From Pseudorhizobium pelagicum (lineage in GTDB: Bacteria; Pseudomonadota; Alphaproteobacteria; Rhizobiales; Rhizobiaceae), in contig JOKI01000021.1 of the NCBI GenBank assembly GCA_000722615.1, positions 25,919 to 89,918 on the forward strand: DNA of 64,000 nt. Direction: 5' to 3'. Below the pieces are notes generated by a model that had not been told where the DNA came from, ran no database searches, and was given only the letters and a program-made list of their open reading frames with translations. Each line of letters starts with the position of its first letter. Positions within the stretch are counted from its first letter, which is position 1. Position numbers and translations under genes: made by a program. Shown piece by piece: positions 1-9,024 of the stretch.

Positions 1-207
1 TCAGGTCCGCGTGTTTTCCTTGGTGTCTTCCGGCTTGTGATCGACGGTCTTGGCATGATCCGGAGTGTCGTCTTCGCTGATGCCCTTCTTGAAGCTCTTG
101 ATGCCCTTGGCGACGTCGCCCATCAGTTCCGGGATCTTGCCGCGGCCAAACAGGACGAGGACGATGACCAGAACGATCAGCCAATGCCAAACACTGAAGG
201 AACCCAT
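1..207 (-). CDS. tatA: Sec-independent translocase subunit TatA
   Basis: Complete 68-residue protein whose stop codon occupies bases 1-3. TatA forms the membrane-thinning component of the twin-arginine pathway that exports folded proteins. Visible: a short N-terminus, one membrane helix (about residues 8-21), the conserved FGRGKIPEL hinge, an amphipathic helix (about 27-43) with GIKSFKKG, and an acidic/basic disordered tail. The length is normal for TatA. AGGAG lies 7 bases before the ATG. It is the last gene of a minus-strand block; tatB and tatC are expected just beyond the left edge. A clear Tat substrate (CpdB) is encoded at 31929. Confidence 0.95.
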   Translation of the reverse strand: MGSFSVWHWLIVLVIVLVLFGRGKIPELMGDVAKGIKSFKKGISEDDTPDHAKTVDHKPEDTKENTRT

Positions 208-247
208 AACTCAACTCCTAATTTCGGATGCGTTGGATGTATGATGT

Positions 248-1411
248 TTAGCCGTCTTTTTCAAACACCAAAATGTCCTGCGGCTGAACCGTCACGGTGA
301 CATCTGCGAGAGCGGTGGGCAGCAGGTCGGCGCGGACGCGGGCACGCAGCGGTTCCTCGCGGCCCGGCACGGCCAGTTCCAGAAGTTCGATCACGCCGAG
401 GAAGCGTCTGGAGCGGATTCGCGCCTCGATTTCACCGCCCTGCGGCATGACGCGCACGTCCGAAAGCCGCACGGCGATCGAGACTGCGGTTCCCTCTGCA
501 AACTGCGGTGCCGCAACCCTGCCGACCGGCGTATCGACCGCGCCGTCGCGGACCCTGCCGTCGAACTGATTGATCTCCGAGAAGAAGGCGGCGGCAAAGA
601 GATCCTTCGGCTGCCGATAGAGCAGATCCGACGTGCCGACCTGCACCAGCCGACCATCGCGCAGCAGGGCTATGCGATCCGCCATCCGCATCGCCTCCTC
701 GGCGTCATGGGTCACGACGATCGCAGTGGCCCGGCTTTCTCGCAGGATCTGCAGCGTATCGGCCCGCACCGTATCCTTGAGCCGGGAATCGAGGCCGGAA
801 AACGGTTCGTCCATGAGAAGGACGCCCGGCCGCGGCGCCAATGCCCGCGCCAGTGCCACGCGCTGCTGCTCGCCCCCCGAGAGAGCATGCGGATACTGTG
901 CGGCATAATGGGCCAGCCCGACGCGTTCCAGGGCCGCCTGCGCGGCGGCGACGGCCTCGCGCTTCGGCAAAGCCGTCAGCCCGAATCTCACGTTGTCGAG
1001 CACGCTCATGTGCGGGAAGAGCGCGAAGTCCTGGAACATCAGTCCGATTCCGCGCTTCTCCGGCGGGAGGAATACGGAAGGGCCGGCGGCCTCGCGTCCG
1101 TCGATGACCACCCTGCCCTGCGCCTGCACCTCGATGCCCGCCGCGATCCTCAGGAGCGTCGTCTTGCCCGAGCCCGAGGGTCCGAGCAGGCAGAGCACCT
1201 CGCCCGGCTCGGCCGTCAGCGAAATGCCGCGGATCGTCTGCTTGCCGTGGTAGCTGTGATGGATGTCTTCGAACGTCAACCGCGACGCGAAGGACACGCC
1301 GGTCGTCGTCCGCGTCCTTTCGCTCGGTTGTGCTGATGGAAGCGTCATGACTTGCTCGATGCTGGGGCTAGTGCCTTGGGCCTTGTCCCGCCCGCGAAAA
1401 GATGACGTCAT
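248..1411 (-). CDS. FbpC/PotA-type ABC transporter ATP-binding protein, no partner genes nearby
   Basis: 387-residue ATPase of the iron(III)/spermidine/sulfate importer class. Walker A GPSGSGKT at 77-84, Q-loop Q127, signature LSGGEQ at 177-182, Walker B ending LLMDEP near 198-203, H-loop H235, then a C-terminal TOBE-like regulatory region (about 285-385). Its first ATG overlaps the scpB stop as ATGA, so translation is probably coupled; an in-frame ATG at 1348 is an alternative that starts just before the homologous core. No permease or binding protein gene is adjacent. In the rhizobial arrangement as I know it, scpB is followed directly by tatA, so this gene looks inserted. The substrate cannot be deduced. 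Confidence 0.85.
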   Translation of the reverse strand: MTSSFRGRDKAQGTSPSIEQVMTLPSAQPSERTRTTTGVSFASRLTFEDIHHSYHGKQTIRGISLTAEPGEVLCLLGPSGSGKTTLLRIAAGIEVQAQGRVVIDGREAAGPSVFLPPEKRGIGLMFQDFALFPHMSVLDNVRFGLTALPKREAVAAAQAALERVGLAHYAAQYPHALSGGEQQRVALARALAPRPGVLLMDEPFSGLDSRLKDTVRADTLQILRESRATAIVVTHDAEEAMRMADRIALLRDGRLVQVGTSDLLYRQPKDLFAAAFFSEINQFDGRVRDGAVDTPVGRVAAPQFAEGTAVSIAVRLSDVRVMPQGGEIEARIRSRRFLGVIELLELAVPGREEPLRARVRADLLPTALADVTVTVQPQDILVFEKDG

Positions 1412-2121
1412 TCCTCCTCTTCACCGCCCGGTGTCAAGAGCCCCAGTTCCTCGAGGTCCATCTGGGTGATGGGATCCTCGTCATCCTGCAACTCGTCGCC
1501 CATGCCCGGAAGCGGCACCTGGAAATTCGGCGGTATGCGCCCTGACAGGAGGCCTGCGCCCTTCAGTTCATCCAGTCCCGGCAGATCGCGCAGTTCCTCC
1601 AGGCCGAAGTGGTCGAGGAAATCCGGCGTCGTGCCGAGCGTGACAGGACGGCCGGGCGTCCTGCGCCTGCCGCGGAAGCGGACCCATCCTGCCTCCATCA
1701 GCACGTCCAAGGTGCCCCTGGACGTCTGGACGCCGCGGATGTCCTCGATCTCGGCGCGTGTCACCGGCTGGTGATAGGCAATGATAGCGAGCACTTCGAG
1801 CGCGGCCCGCGACAGCTTGCGAACATCGTTGTCATCCTTGCGGATCACGAACGACAGGTCGGCCGCAGTGCGGAAGGCCCAACGGTCTGCGCTGCGGATG
1901 AGGTTGACGCCGCGGGAGGCATAGAATGACGAGAGGCTCTCCATCACCGCGGGGATGTCCACGCCGAGCGGCAGTCGTTCCGCCAGAAAGTCTTCGGAGA
2001 CGGGTTCGGCGGACGCAAAGACCAGCGCCTCGGCGATACGCTCGGCCTCCGCGAGCGAGAAGCTCTGGGGAGAAGACGTGTCCTCCGTCTGCTCGTCCGG
2101 GTTATGCTCAGAAGGTGTCAA
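1408..2121 (-). CDS. scpB: Segregation and condensation protein B
   Basis: ScpB is the winged-helix kleisin partner that, with ScpA and SMC, forms the bacterial condensin. The core runs from SLAEAERIAEALVFAS through the winged-helix region with ALEVLAIIAYHQPVTRAEIE, to an acidic tail ending GGEEEE. I place the start at a TTG at 2121 because it gives about 237 residues beginning TPSEHNPDEQ and is preceded by GGGAG at 7-base spacing; it overlaps the end of scpA by 14 bases. The reading frame stays open further upstream, but that part is arginine/serine-rich shadow sequence inside scpA. The stop overlaps the next ATG as ATGA. Confidence 0.9.
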   Translation of the reverse strand: MTPSEHNPDEQTEDTSSPQSFSLAEAERIAEALVFASAEPVSEDFLAERLPLGVDIPAVMESLSSFYASRGVNLIRSADRWAFRTAADLSFVIRKDDNDVRKLSRAALEVLAIIAYHQPVTRAEIEDIRGVQTSRGTLDVLMEAGWVRFRGRRRTPGRPVTLGTTPDFLDHFGLEELRDLPGLDELKGAGLLSGRIPPNFQVPLPGMGDELQDDEDPITQMDLEELGLLTPGGEEEE

Positions 2122-2947
2122 CGACCGTCTCCCGGGCCGGCAGGCCCTGCTGGCCGTTGCGCAAGTAGATGGGCTGGAATGCCCCCTCCTGGCGGATCTC
2201 GATCTTGCCCTCCCGGACAAGCTCCAGGGATGCGGCAAAGGCGCTGGCGGTGGCCGTGACGCGGTCCGCCGGCGGCAGATATTCCAGAAGATAGCGCTGC
2301 AGCGCCGTCCAGTCGGTCACCTCGCCCAGCATGCGTGTCAGCAACTCGCGGGCATCCGACAGCGACCAGACCTTGCGCCTCTCGATCGTCACCTGGGTGA
2401 CGGCCTGGCGCTGGCGAAGGTTGGCGTAGGCGGACAGGAGGTCGTAGAGGCTCGCGTCGTAGACCGAGCGGACGCGGTGCGGGATGTGTTCCGGGGCGCC
2501 GCGGGCAAAGACGTCGCGGCCGAGGCGGTTGCGGTTGATGATGCGGGTGGCCGCCTCGCGCATCGCCTCGAGCCGCTTCAGCCGGAAGGCGAGCGCTGCC
2601 GCCATTTCCTCGCCGGAGGGGCCATCGTCGCCCTTTGCCTGCTGGGGGATGAGCAGTTTGGACTTCAGGAAGGCGAGCCAGGCGGCCATGACCAGATAGT
2701 CTGCCGCCAGTTCGAGGCGAACGCGGCGGGCACTGTCGACAAACAGCAGATATTGTTCGGCCAGCGCCAGGACGGAAATCCTGGCGAGATCGACCTTCTG
2801 CGACCTGGCCAGATGCAGCAGCAGGTCCAGCGGCCCCTCGAAGCCGCCGACGTCGATCATCAGCGCCGGCTCGTCCGCTGCCCGCTCCGGACCCTCCTGC
2901 CAGAGCTTGTCCATCGGAATGGCGCCTGGTGCGATGTTCATTGCCAT
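2108..2947 (-). CDS. scpA: Segregation and condensation protein A (kleisin)
   Basis: Kleisin subunit bridging SMC heads in chromosome condensation. The family-defining segment FEGPLDLLLHLARSQKVDL is present, followed by helical middle regions with LAADYLVMAAWLAFLKSKLL and a C-terminal winged helix near ELVREGKIEIRQ. In-frame ATGs occur at 2962, 2947 and 2941; 2947 is preferred because GAGG sits just upstream. The open frame extends into the end of nagZ but that part is probably not translated. It sits 19 bases after the nagZ stop and overlaps scpB, which agrees with an nagZ-scpA-scpB operon. Confidence 0.92.
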   Translation of the reverse strand: MAMNIAPGAIPMDKLWQEGPERAADEPALMIDVGGFEGPLDLLLHLARSQKVDLARISVLALAEQYLLFVDSARRVRLELAADYLVMAAWLAFLKSKLLIPQQAKGDDGPSGEEMAAALAFRLKRLEAMREAATRIINRNRLGRDVFARGAPEHIPHRVRSVYDASLYDLLSAYANLRQRQAVTQVTIERRKVWSLSDARELLTRMLGEVTDWTALQRYLLEYLPPADRVTATASAFAASLELVREGKIEIRQEGAFQPIYLRNGQQGLPARETVVDTF

Positions 2948-2966
2948 TCCCACCTCATGCATCAGG

Positions 2967-3983
2967 TCAGGAGCTGGAGAGAAGCCCCCAGAATTCCTGG
3001 CGAAGCGCCGTTTCATTGGAGCCATCGCCGGGGCCGAAGGCTGCCTCTACCTGCCGGGCGCGCCGCAGGGCCTCGGCCTGCAGCGGACGCGCCTCCTCGA
3101 CCACGGCCTTCATTTCCTCCATCACGCCGTTGCAATGCAAGATGATATCGCATCCGCCCCCAGCTATTCGCCGGGCCCGCTCGCCGATCGTCCCTTTCAG
3201 CGCGTTCATCGAGGTGTCGTCGGACATCAGGAGGCCGTCGAAGCCGATGTATCCGCGGATGATCTCCTCGATCACCCTCGGAGAGGTCGTCGCCGGCTGA
3301 TCGGGATCGATCGCGGTGAAGACGATATGGGCGCTCATCGCCATCAACTCGTCCTTCAACGCCCTGAACGGCAGGAAGTCGTGGGCCTCGAGTTCGGCGC
3401 GGCTGGCGGTCACCACCGGCAGATCGTGATGGGAGTCGGCCATGCCGCGGCCATGGCCGGGAATATGCTTCATCACCGGCAGCACGCCGCCGGCGGTCAG
3501 GCCGTCCGCCGCCGCCTTGCCCATGTCCGATACCGTCACCGGATCGAAGCCGTAGGCGCGGTCGCCGATGACATTGCTCGCGCCCTCCACCGGGACGTCG
3601 AGCACCGGCAGGCAATCGACATTGATCCCGAGCTTCAGGAGGTCAAAGGCGTGCAGGCGCGACATCAGCCACGCAGCCCGCAACCCCATCTCGCGATCCT
3701 GTCGATAAAGCGCGCCGAGTGCCGCAGCGGAGGGATATTTCTCGACGAGCGGCGGGCGGATGCGCTGGACGCGTCCGCCTTCCTGGTCGATCAGCACCGG
3801 GGCATCGGGCCGGCCGACGGTGTCGCGCATGGCCGCCGCCAGATCTGCGATCTGGGACGGCTCCTGGATGTTTCGGGCAAAGAGGATGAACCCCCACGGC
3901 CGCTCGTTGCGGTAGAGGGCAATCTCGTCGGCGGAAAGAACGGGGCCGCCCGCCCCCAGGATCAGTGCTTTTGATTCGGTCAT
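2967..3983 (-). CDS. nagZ: Beta-N-acetylhexosaminidase (glycoside hydrolase family 3)
   Basis: 338-residue cytoplasmic enzyme removing GlcNAc from anhydromuropeptides in peptidoglycan recycling. Family hallmarks are visible: DQEGGRVQRI, the KHIPGHGRGMADSHHDLP block holding the His/Asp catalytic dyad of NagZ, and GLLMSDDTSMNAL with the nucleophilic Asp. The start MTESKALILGAGG was chosen because everything upstream in the open frame is low-complexity shadow of the SPOR gene. A 106-base gap containing a terminator separates it from the SPOR gene, so it may have its own promoter, then runs into scpA. Confidence 0.95.
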   Translation of the reverse strand: MTESKALILGAGGPVLSADEIALYRNERPWGFILFARNIQEPSQIADLAAAMRDTVGRPDAPVLIDQEGGRVQRIRPPLVEKYPSAAALGALYRQDREMGLRAAWLMSRLHAFDLLKLGINVDCLPVLDVPVEGASNVIGDRAYGFDPVTVSDMGKAAADGLTAGGVLPVMKHIPGHGRGMADSHHDLPVVTASRAELEAHDFLPFRALKDELMAMSAHIVFTAIDPDQPATTSPRVIEEIIRGYIGFDGLLMSDDTSMNALKGTIGERARRIAGGGCDIILHCNGVMEEMKAVVEEARPLQAEALRRARQVEAAFGPGDGSNETALRQEFWGLLSSS

Positions 3984-4045
3984 ACGGCGATGATAGGCGC
4001 CACGGCGGAAATTGCGAATGCCGGCAGGGATCGATCCAAACGGAA

Positions 4046-4067
4046 AACGGGGCCTTCCGGCCCCGTT
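4046..4067 (-). terminator. Terminator hairpin after the SPOR-domain gene
   Basis: Perfect 9-bp stem (AACGGGGCC / GGCCCCGTT) with a TTCC tetraloop, followed on the minus strand by TTTTCCG. It lies 23 bases past the SPOR-gene stop and before nagZ, so it may insulate the two. Confidence 0.7.
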
Positions 4068-4089
4068 CGATTGGTCATGTCCCTGTCGG

Positions 4090-7000
4090 TTACTTGGCGA
4101 CGAGGCAGCTTCCGCCGGCGGCACGATAGCTTTCGCAGAGCTGCACCGCTTCGGCCTTGCTGCCGGCCGGGATGCGGACGCGGTAGAAGGTGCCCTTCCC
4201 GGCGATCTCGGCCGCGCGGATGTCGACACCGCGGCCGCCGATGACGGAGGCAAACTTCGAAGAGAGGTTCCGGTAGGACTTCTCCGCGTCTGCGGCACTC
4301 GGCAGCGAGGCGATCTGGATGACGTAACCGCCTGGCGAAAGAGCCGCCACCTGGGTCTGCTGCGGAGCAGCCGGTGGTGCGGCAGTCGTCGTCGGCACTG
4401 TGGCCGTGCTGACGGCGCCCTCATCTGCGACAGCCGCCGCGACGTTTGTCGGCTGGCGCGTGGGCCGTGCGGTTGGAATCGGAGCCGCAATCGACGGCTG
4501 ATCCGCAACCGGGGTCTCCAGCTCGAGGCCGGCCATGTCGGCGGATGCATCCGCAGACACCGGCACGATGCCCGACGCCTGCCCCTGCTCCGACGCATCG
4601 GACCCAGCGATCGGGGCATCAGGAATGGAGGCGATCTCGACGTTCTTGACCGAAGCTGCCGCGACCTTCTGGGTCTCGACCGGGATCGACGCCTGTACCG
4701 TCGGCTCGACCGGGGCAGCGACTTCCTGCTCCACGAGTGTCCCGTCAGGGCGCACGATCATCGTCTTGACCCGGCGCGGCATGACCGACACGGACTGGGA
4801 CGCTTCCGGCGGCAGGTCTGTCTGCTGTGCATCAGGCGTGAGGCGATCCTCGCGATACGGAGAATCGGAGGCACTGGCCAGCTCGGCGGTGCTTTCCCCT
4901 TCCAGCGGCAGCTGGTCGGTCATCAGCGTCTTCTGCACGACGTCCACCGGCTCCTCGCTGGCGGAAATCAAGGCTTCCTGCATGGGCGCCGCAGGCACGT
5001 CGCCCGCGACACGGTCGTAGACAGCCTTGTCCTGGTTCGGGACAGTCTTTCCGCCGGGATTGGCCGGGAGGACCTTCACCGGGCTGGTGTCGGCCGCGAT
5101 CACGATCGGCTCGCCATTGGCGGCAATCGAGCTGCTGTCTCCGCCAAACAGCGCATAGGCGACCGATCCGCCGGCAATAACGACGCCGGCAATGGCCAGC
5201 GGCATCGCAAAGGCGGCCATCGAGCGGCGCGGGCTTTCGGCAAACGCGGCGCCGGAGCGGGCAGAGAGCCTTTCCGCGTTCGACTGGGCTGGCAGCGGAT
5301 TGGTCAGGCTGCGGCGAAAGTCCTGTTCCAGGGCGCGCTCGAAGTCGTCGAGATCGAGGTAGCCCGACGGGGCCGCAGGCTGCGGCACCGGCTCGGCAGG
5401 AGCGGTCTCGATGGGTTCGGCTGCCTCGGCGGCATCTGCGGCGACCGGCTGCAGCAGGGATGCAAGCTCGGCATCGATGTCGAAGTCGTAGTCGTTGCGG
5501 TAGACCGGTGCGGGCTCCTGCTCCGCGGCCTGAAGGTCGGGAACATTCAGGTCGAACACAGGCTCGGGCTGCTCTTCCGTCTCGGAGATCAGTCCCGGAT
5601 CGAAAGCCAGGCTCGGCGCGGTCTCTGCCGTGAAGGCGGGCACCAGAGGCTCTGCCATCGGCGTCGGCGGCTGCGGGATGGAAGTCGGCGGGGTCAATGC
5701 GCTTGCATAGGGTGCCGGTGCGGGCGCCGCGGCAACAGCGGACGGCGTCGGAACGACCCGTGCCACCGGTGACCAGGATGCGGTGAAGCGCTGCGGCTGA
5801 ACCGGTGCGGATACGGCTGCAGGTGCTGCGGCCGGCTTCGGCTCTTCGAAGGCGTGCAGGTCCTCGTCCGACAGGATGTCCGTCAGGTCAAGTTCGAGAT
5901 CGTCGAGCGCCAGCTCGAAATCTTCATCGAGCATCGGATCGACGGCCGCCGGCTGCACCAGGGCTTGCGCCGGCTGGGCAGGCTTGCGCTGCAGGCTTTC
6001 GCTGAAAGCGTCGTCGCGAAAATCGAACGGCATATCCCAGCGCGGCTCCGAAATCATCGGGCCGGAGGGTTTGGCGTGTGCGTAAACACCATCTGCCGTG
6101 TCGCCGGCGAGAACATCGAAATCAGGCAATTCGTCCGAATCGGCCGTGGTTTCGATCGAGCGAACATGATCATCGGGAGCGGCTACCGGCTCTGGCGCCA
6201 CAGAGACGTTATCAATCGACGGCACCGGCTCGAATGCCGCCATCGAAGGCTCAGGTTCGCCAAATGATGGCTCCTGCCGGATGTTGTCGGACGGCCCGAG
6301 GACGGGTTCAATGCGAGAAACGGCGTCTGCGGGCGAAGATACCGCGCGTGCCGGCTCCCTCACCGGGTTGAAGTTCGCCAGCGGCATGCGAAAGCCGGGG
6401 GTATAGATCGGCTTGCGCGCCGCAGAAAGCTGCGCTTCCTGGACAGGCGCCAATGCATCCGAGGCACCGATGGACAGTTCGACTTCATCGGAGAGATCGA
6501 AGGTCGGTTCGGCTGTGTCTTGTTCCGGGATAATCTCTGCGGGAAGCACGGCCTCTTCTGCCGCAACAGCGTCCGCGGCAAGGGTGTCAACCGGCGCAGC
6601 AATGGCCTGCGAGGTCGCGTCGCTCCAGACGGCTTCATCCGGCGCATGGACCGGCTCCGGCTGAACGTCGTCGACCTGCAGGTCGGCCTCGCCCGACGCA
6701 AGGAAGAAATCCTGATCGTCTGGTGCGATATCGAAGGAGGTCTCCGCGTCGAGTGTGGGTGCGGCGTCGACGGTAGGTTCTACGGCAGGCGACGGCTGGT
6801 CGTCGAAGGCCGGCTGCTCCACGAAGACCGGTTCGGCGGGGACCTCGGACGGCTGTTCTGCCACGTCCTGGAACTGGTCCGGCGCATCGAAGGCCTCGGG
6901 CGGAGAAACCGCGTCGGCAGCGGCCACGGAGGACTGATGCGGACGCGGCGCCTCGTAACGCTCGAATTCCCTCAGCAGTTCGTCTTCAAGATTGAAGGCT

Positions 7001-7143
7001 GGCTCGCGGCGATCCGCGACGGGTGGCTTGGGGACCAGACGCTCGTCATAACCGACAATCCGGGCAAGCTCTGCCAACGGGTCATCGTCAGCAAAGAAGT
7101 CCGGACCGTCATTCCGGTTACGCGCAAGGTTGTTGTCTGCCAT
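4090..7143 (-). CDS. SPOR-domain membrane protein, large and acidic
   Basis: 1017-residue protein. Residues 1 to about 640 are acidic, Pro/Ala/Glu-rich and probably disordered. A single membrane helix follows near SMAAFAMPLAIAGVVIAGGS, then a second low-complexity Pro/Ala linker. The last 75 or so residues (GGYVIQIASLPSAADAEKSY onward) form a SPOR domain, which binds denuded septal peptidoglycan. The layout predicts a large cytoplasmic tail and a periplasmic SPOR domain. Start MADNNLARNRND chosen from the GAGG just upstream and the poor quality of the 27 preceding residues. The position between argS and nagZ is shared with other rhizobia; a role in division or the cell wall is inferred. Confidence 0.88.
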   Translation of the reverse strand: MADNNLARNRNDGPDFFADDDPLAELARIVGYDERLVPKPPVADRREPAFNLEDELLREFERYEAPRPHQSSVAAADAVSPPEAFDAPDQFQDVAEQPSEVPAEPVFVEQPAFDDQPSPAVEPTVDAAPTLDAETSFDIAPDDQDFFLASGEADLQVDDVQPEPVHAPDEAVWSDATSQAIAAPVDTLAADAVAAEEAVLPAEIIPEQDTAEPTFDLSDEVELSIGASDALAPVQEAQLSAARKPIYTPGFRMPLANFNPVREPARAVSSPADAVSRIEPVLGPSDNIRQEPSFGEPEPSMAAFEPVPSIDNVSVAPEPVAAPDDHVRSIETTADSDELPDFDVLAGDTADGVYAHAKPSGPMISEPRWDMPFDFRDDAFSESLQRKPAQPAQALVQPAAVDPMLDEDFELALDDLELDLTDILSDEDLHAFEEPKPAAAPAAVSAPVQPQRFTASWSPVARVVPTPSAVAAAPAPAPYASALTPPTSIPQPPTPMAEPLVPAFTAETAPSLAFDPGLISETEEQPEPVFDLNVPDLQAAEQEPAPVYRNDYDFDIDAELASLLQPVAADAAEAAEPIETAPAEPVPQPAAPSGYLDLDDFERALEQDFRRSLTNPLPAQSNAERLSARSGAAFAESPRRSMAAFAMPLAIAGVVIAGGSVAYALFGGDSSSIAANGEPIVIAADTSPVKVLPANPGGKTVPNQDKAVYDRVAGDVPAAPMQEALISASEEPVDVVQKTLMTDQLPLEGESTAELASASDSPYREDRLTPDAQQTDLPPEASQSVSVMPRRVKTMIVRPDGTLVEQEVAAPVEPTVQASIPVETQKVAAASVKNVEIASIPDAPIAGSDASEQGQASGIVPVSADASADMAGLELETPVADQPSIAAPIPTARPTRQPTNVAAAVADEGAVSTATVPTTTAAPPAAPQQTQVAALSPGGYVIQIASLPSAADAEKSYRNLSSKFASVIGGRGVDIRAAEIAGKGTFYRVRIPAGSKAEAVQLCESYRAAGGSCLVAK

Positions 7144-7210
7144 TACCTCGTCCACCCACCTACATCTACTCAGGGCATTGCCAGCGCTTTGTGGGGAAAT
7201 GGTGGCGCAA

Positions 7211-8968
7211 CTACCGCATTTCATCCGGTGCGGCAGTGCCCGTAATGGACAATCCCGACTTCAAAACGGAGGCGACCGCGCGCACCAGCCCAAGTCTGGC
7301 AATGCTCAATTCTCGGTTCTTATCATTAACAAATCGTAATTCAGGCTGATCCTTGCCCTTATTCCAGTGAGCGTGGAAGAAGCTTGCCAGATCGTAGAGG
7401 TAAAATGCAAGTCTATGCGGCTCCTGCGACTGTGCCGCAGCCTCGACGACGCGGGGATATTCGGCCAGCTTTCCGATCAGCTGAATCTCGTTGTCGTCGA
7501 CGATGTCCTTGGCCAATTCGGAAAGATCAAGGCAATCAATATCAACGTCCGGAAATGCCTCGCGGGCCTGGCGGAAGACCGACATGCAGCGGGCATGGGC
7601 ATACTGCACGTAGAAGACCGGATTATCCTTCGATTGCTCGGTCACCTTGGCGAAATCGAAATCCAGAGGCTCCGAGCTCTTGCGGTAAAGCATCATGAAG
7701 CGGACCGAATCACGGCCCACTTCATCCACCACCTCGCGCAGGGTGACGAAATCGCCGGAGCGCTTCGACATCTTCACGGGTTCACCATTTCGATACAGCT
7801 TCACGAGCTGGCAGAGCAGCACCGTGAGCTTGACGCTGCCGTCCGAAATCGCCCGCGCCAGCGCCTCCAGGCGCTTGACGTAGCCGCCGTGATCGGCGCC
7901 GAGGACATAGATCATCTCGTCGTAGCCGCGGTCGAACTTGTCCTTGAAGTAGGCCACGTCGGCGGCGAAATAGGTGTAGCTTCCGTCCGACTTGATCAGC
8001 GGCCGATCGATGTCGTCGCCGACCTCCGTGGACCGGAACAGGGTCTGCTCGCGATCCTCCCAGTCCTCCGGCACCTGCCCCTTCGGCGGCGGCAGCGAGC
8101 CACGGTAGACGTGCCCCTTGAACGTCAGGTCGTTGATGGCGGCGCGGATCCGCTGGGCGCCCTCCGCATGCAGCGTACGCTCCGAGAAGAAGACGTCGTG
8201 GTGGACGTTCAGCGCCTCCAGATCCTCGCGGATCATCACCATCATCGCGTCGATGGCCCGGTCCTTGACGAGCGGCATCCAGTCGTCTTCGGGCATGTTG
8301 TGAAGCCGGACGCCGAATTCTTCGGCGAGCGCCTTGCCGACCGGCACGAGGTAATCGCCGGGATAGAGCCCCGCCGGGATCTCGCCGATGTTTTCGCCGA
8401 GCGCCTCGCGGTAGCGCAGGAAGACGGAACGGGCCAGGACGTCGATCTGGCTGCCGGCGTCGTTGATGTAGTATTCCTTCGTGACCTCGTAGCCGGCAAA
8501 ACCCATCAGGTTGGCCAGGGCGTCACCGACGACCGCGCCGCGGCAATGGCCGACATGCATGGGACCAGTCGGATTTGCGGAGACATATTCGACGTTGGTC
8601 TTGCGGCCGGCGCCGACGGTCGAGCGGCCGTAATCGGTTCCCTGCCGGATGACTGCCGCCAACAGCCGCTGCCAGTACTCTTTGGACAGTCGGATGTTGA
8701 TGAACCCGGGACCGGCGATGGACAGATCGACGACATCCGGGTCTTCCTTCAAGCGCGCAACGATCAACTCGGCCAGCGCGCGCGGATTTGTGCCGAGCGG
8801 CTTAGCGAGCACCATGGCGGCGTTGGTGGCGATATCGCCGTGGCTCGGATCTCGCGGGGGTTCGACGGCCACGCGGGCGAAATCGACCTCGCTGCGCTTC
8901 TCCTTGATCAGATCGATGGATTCGAGCGCATTTTCGATTCTCGTCTCGAAGTCGGCAAAGAGATTCAT
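7211..8968 (-). CDS. argS: Arginyl-tRNA synthetase
   Basis: 585-residue class I synthetase charging tRNA-Arg. The N-terminal tRNA-recognition domain (about 1-110) is followed by the HIGH-type motif HVGH at 138-141 ([17 protein letters not shown]). The KMSKS-type motif reads [10 protein letters not shown] near residue 400, and an all-helical anticodon-binding domain ends the protein. The length is typical. It is 67 bases upstream of the SPOR gene and 56 bases downstream of dgt, in the same direction, so the three are probably co-transcribed. Confidence 0.97.
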   Translation of the reverse strand: MNLFADFETRIENALESIDLIKEKRSEVDFARVAVEPPRDPSHGDIATNAAMVLAKPLGTNPRALAELIVARLKEDPDVVDLSIAGPGFINIRLSKEYWQRLLAAVIRQGTDYGRSTVGAGRKTNVEYVSANPTGPMHVGHCRGAVVGDALANLMGFAGYEVTKEYYINDAGSQIDVLARSVFLRYREALGENIGEIPAGLYPGDYLVPVGKALAEEFGVRLHNMPEDDWMPLVKDRAIDAMMVMIREDLEALNVHHDVFFSERTLHAEGAQRIRAAINDLTFKGHVYRGSLPPPKGQVPEDWEDREQTLFRSTEVGDDIDRPLIKSDGSYTYFAADVAYFKDKFDRGYDEMIYVLGADHGGYVKRLEALARAISDGSVKLTVLLCQLVKLYRNGEPVKMSKRSGDFVTLREVVDEVGRDSVRFMMLYRKSSEPLDFDFAKVTEQSKDNPVFYVQYAHARCMSVFRQAREAFPDVDIDCLDLSELAKDIVDDNEIQLIGKLAEYPRVVEAAAQSQEPHRLAFYLYDLASFFHAHWNKGKDQPELRFVNDKNRELSIARLGLVRAVASVLKSGLSITGTAAPDEMR

Positions 8969-9024
8969 ATCATCATTCCCGCGCCAGGCGGACCCTTGGA
9001 AAGCCGTTGTTGTTGGGGCGCTGC

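Noticed and set aside
1955-3145. 396-residue open frame on the plus strand across scpA/scpB
   Set aside because: It is antisense to two well supported genes and has no ribosome site or domain; long antisense frames are common in GC-rich genomes.
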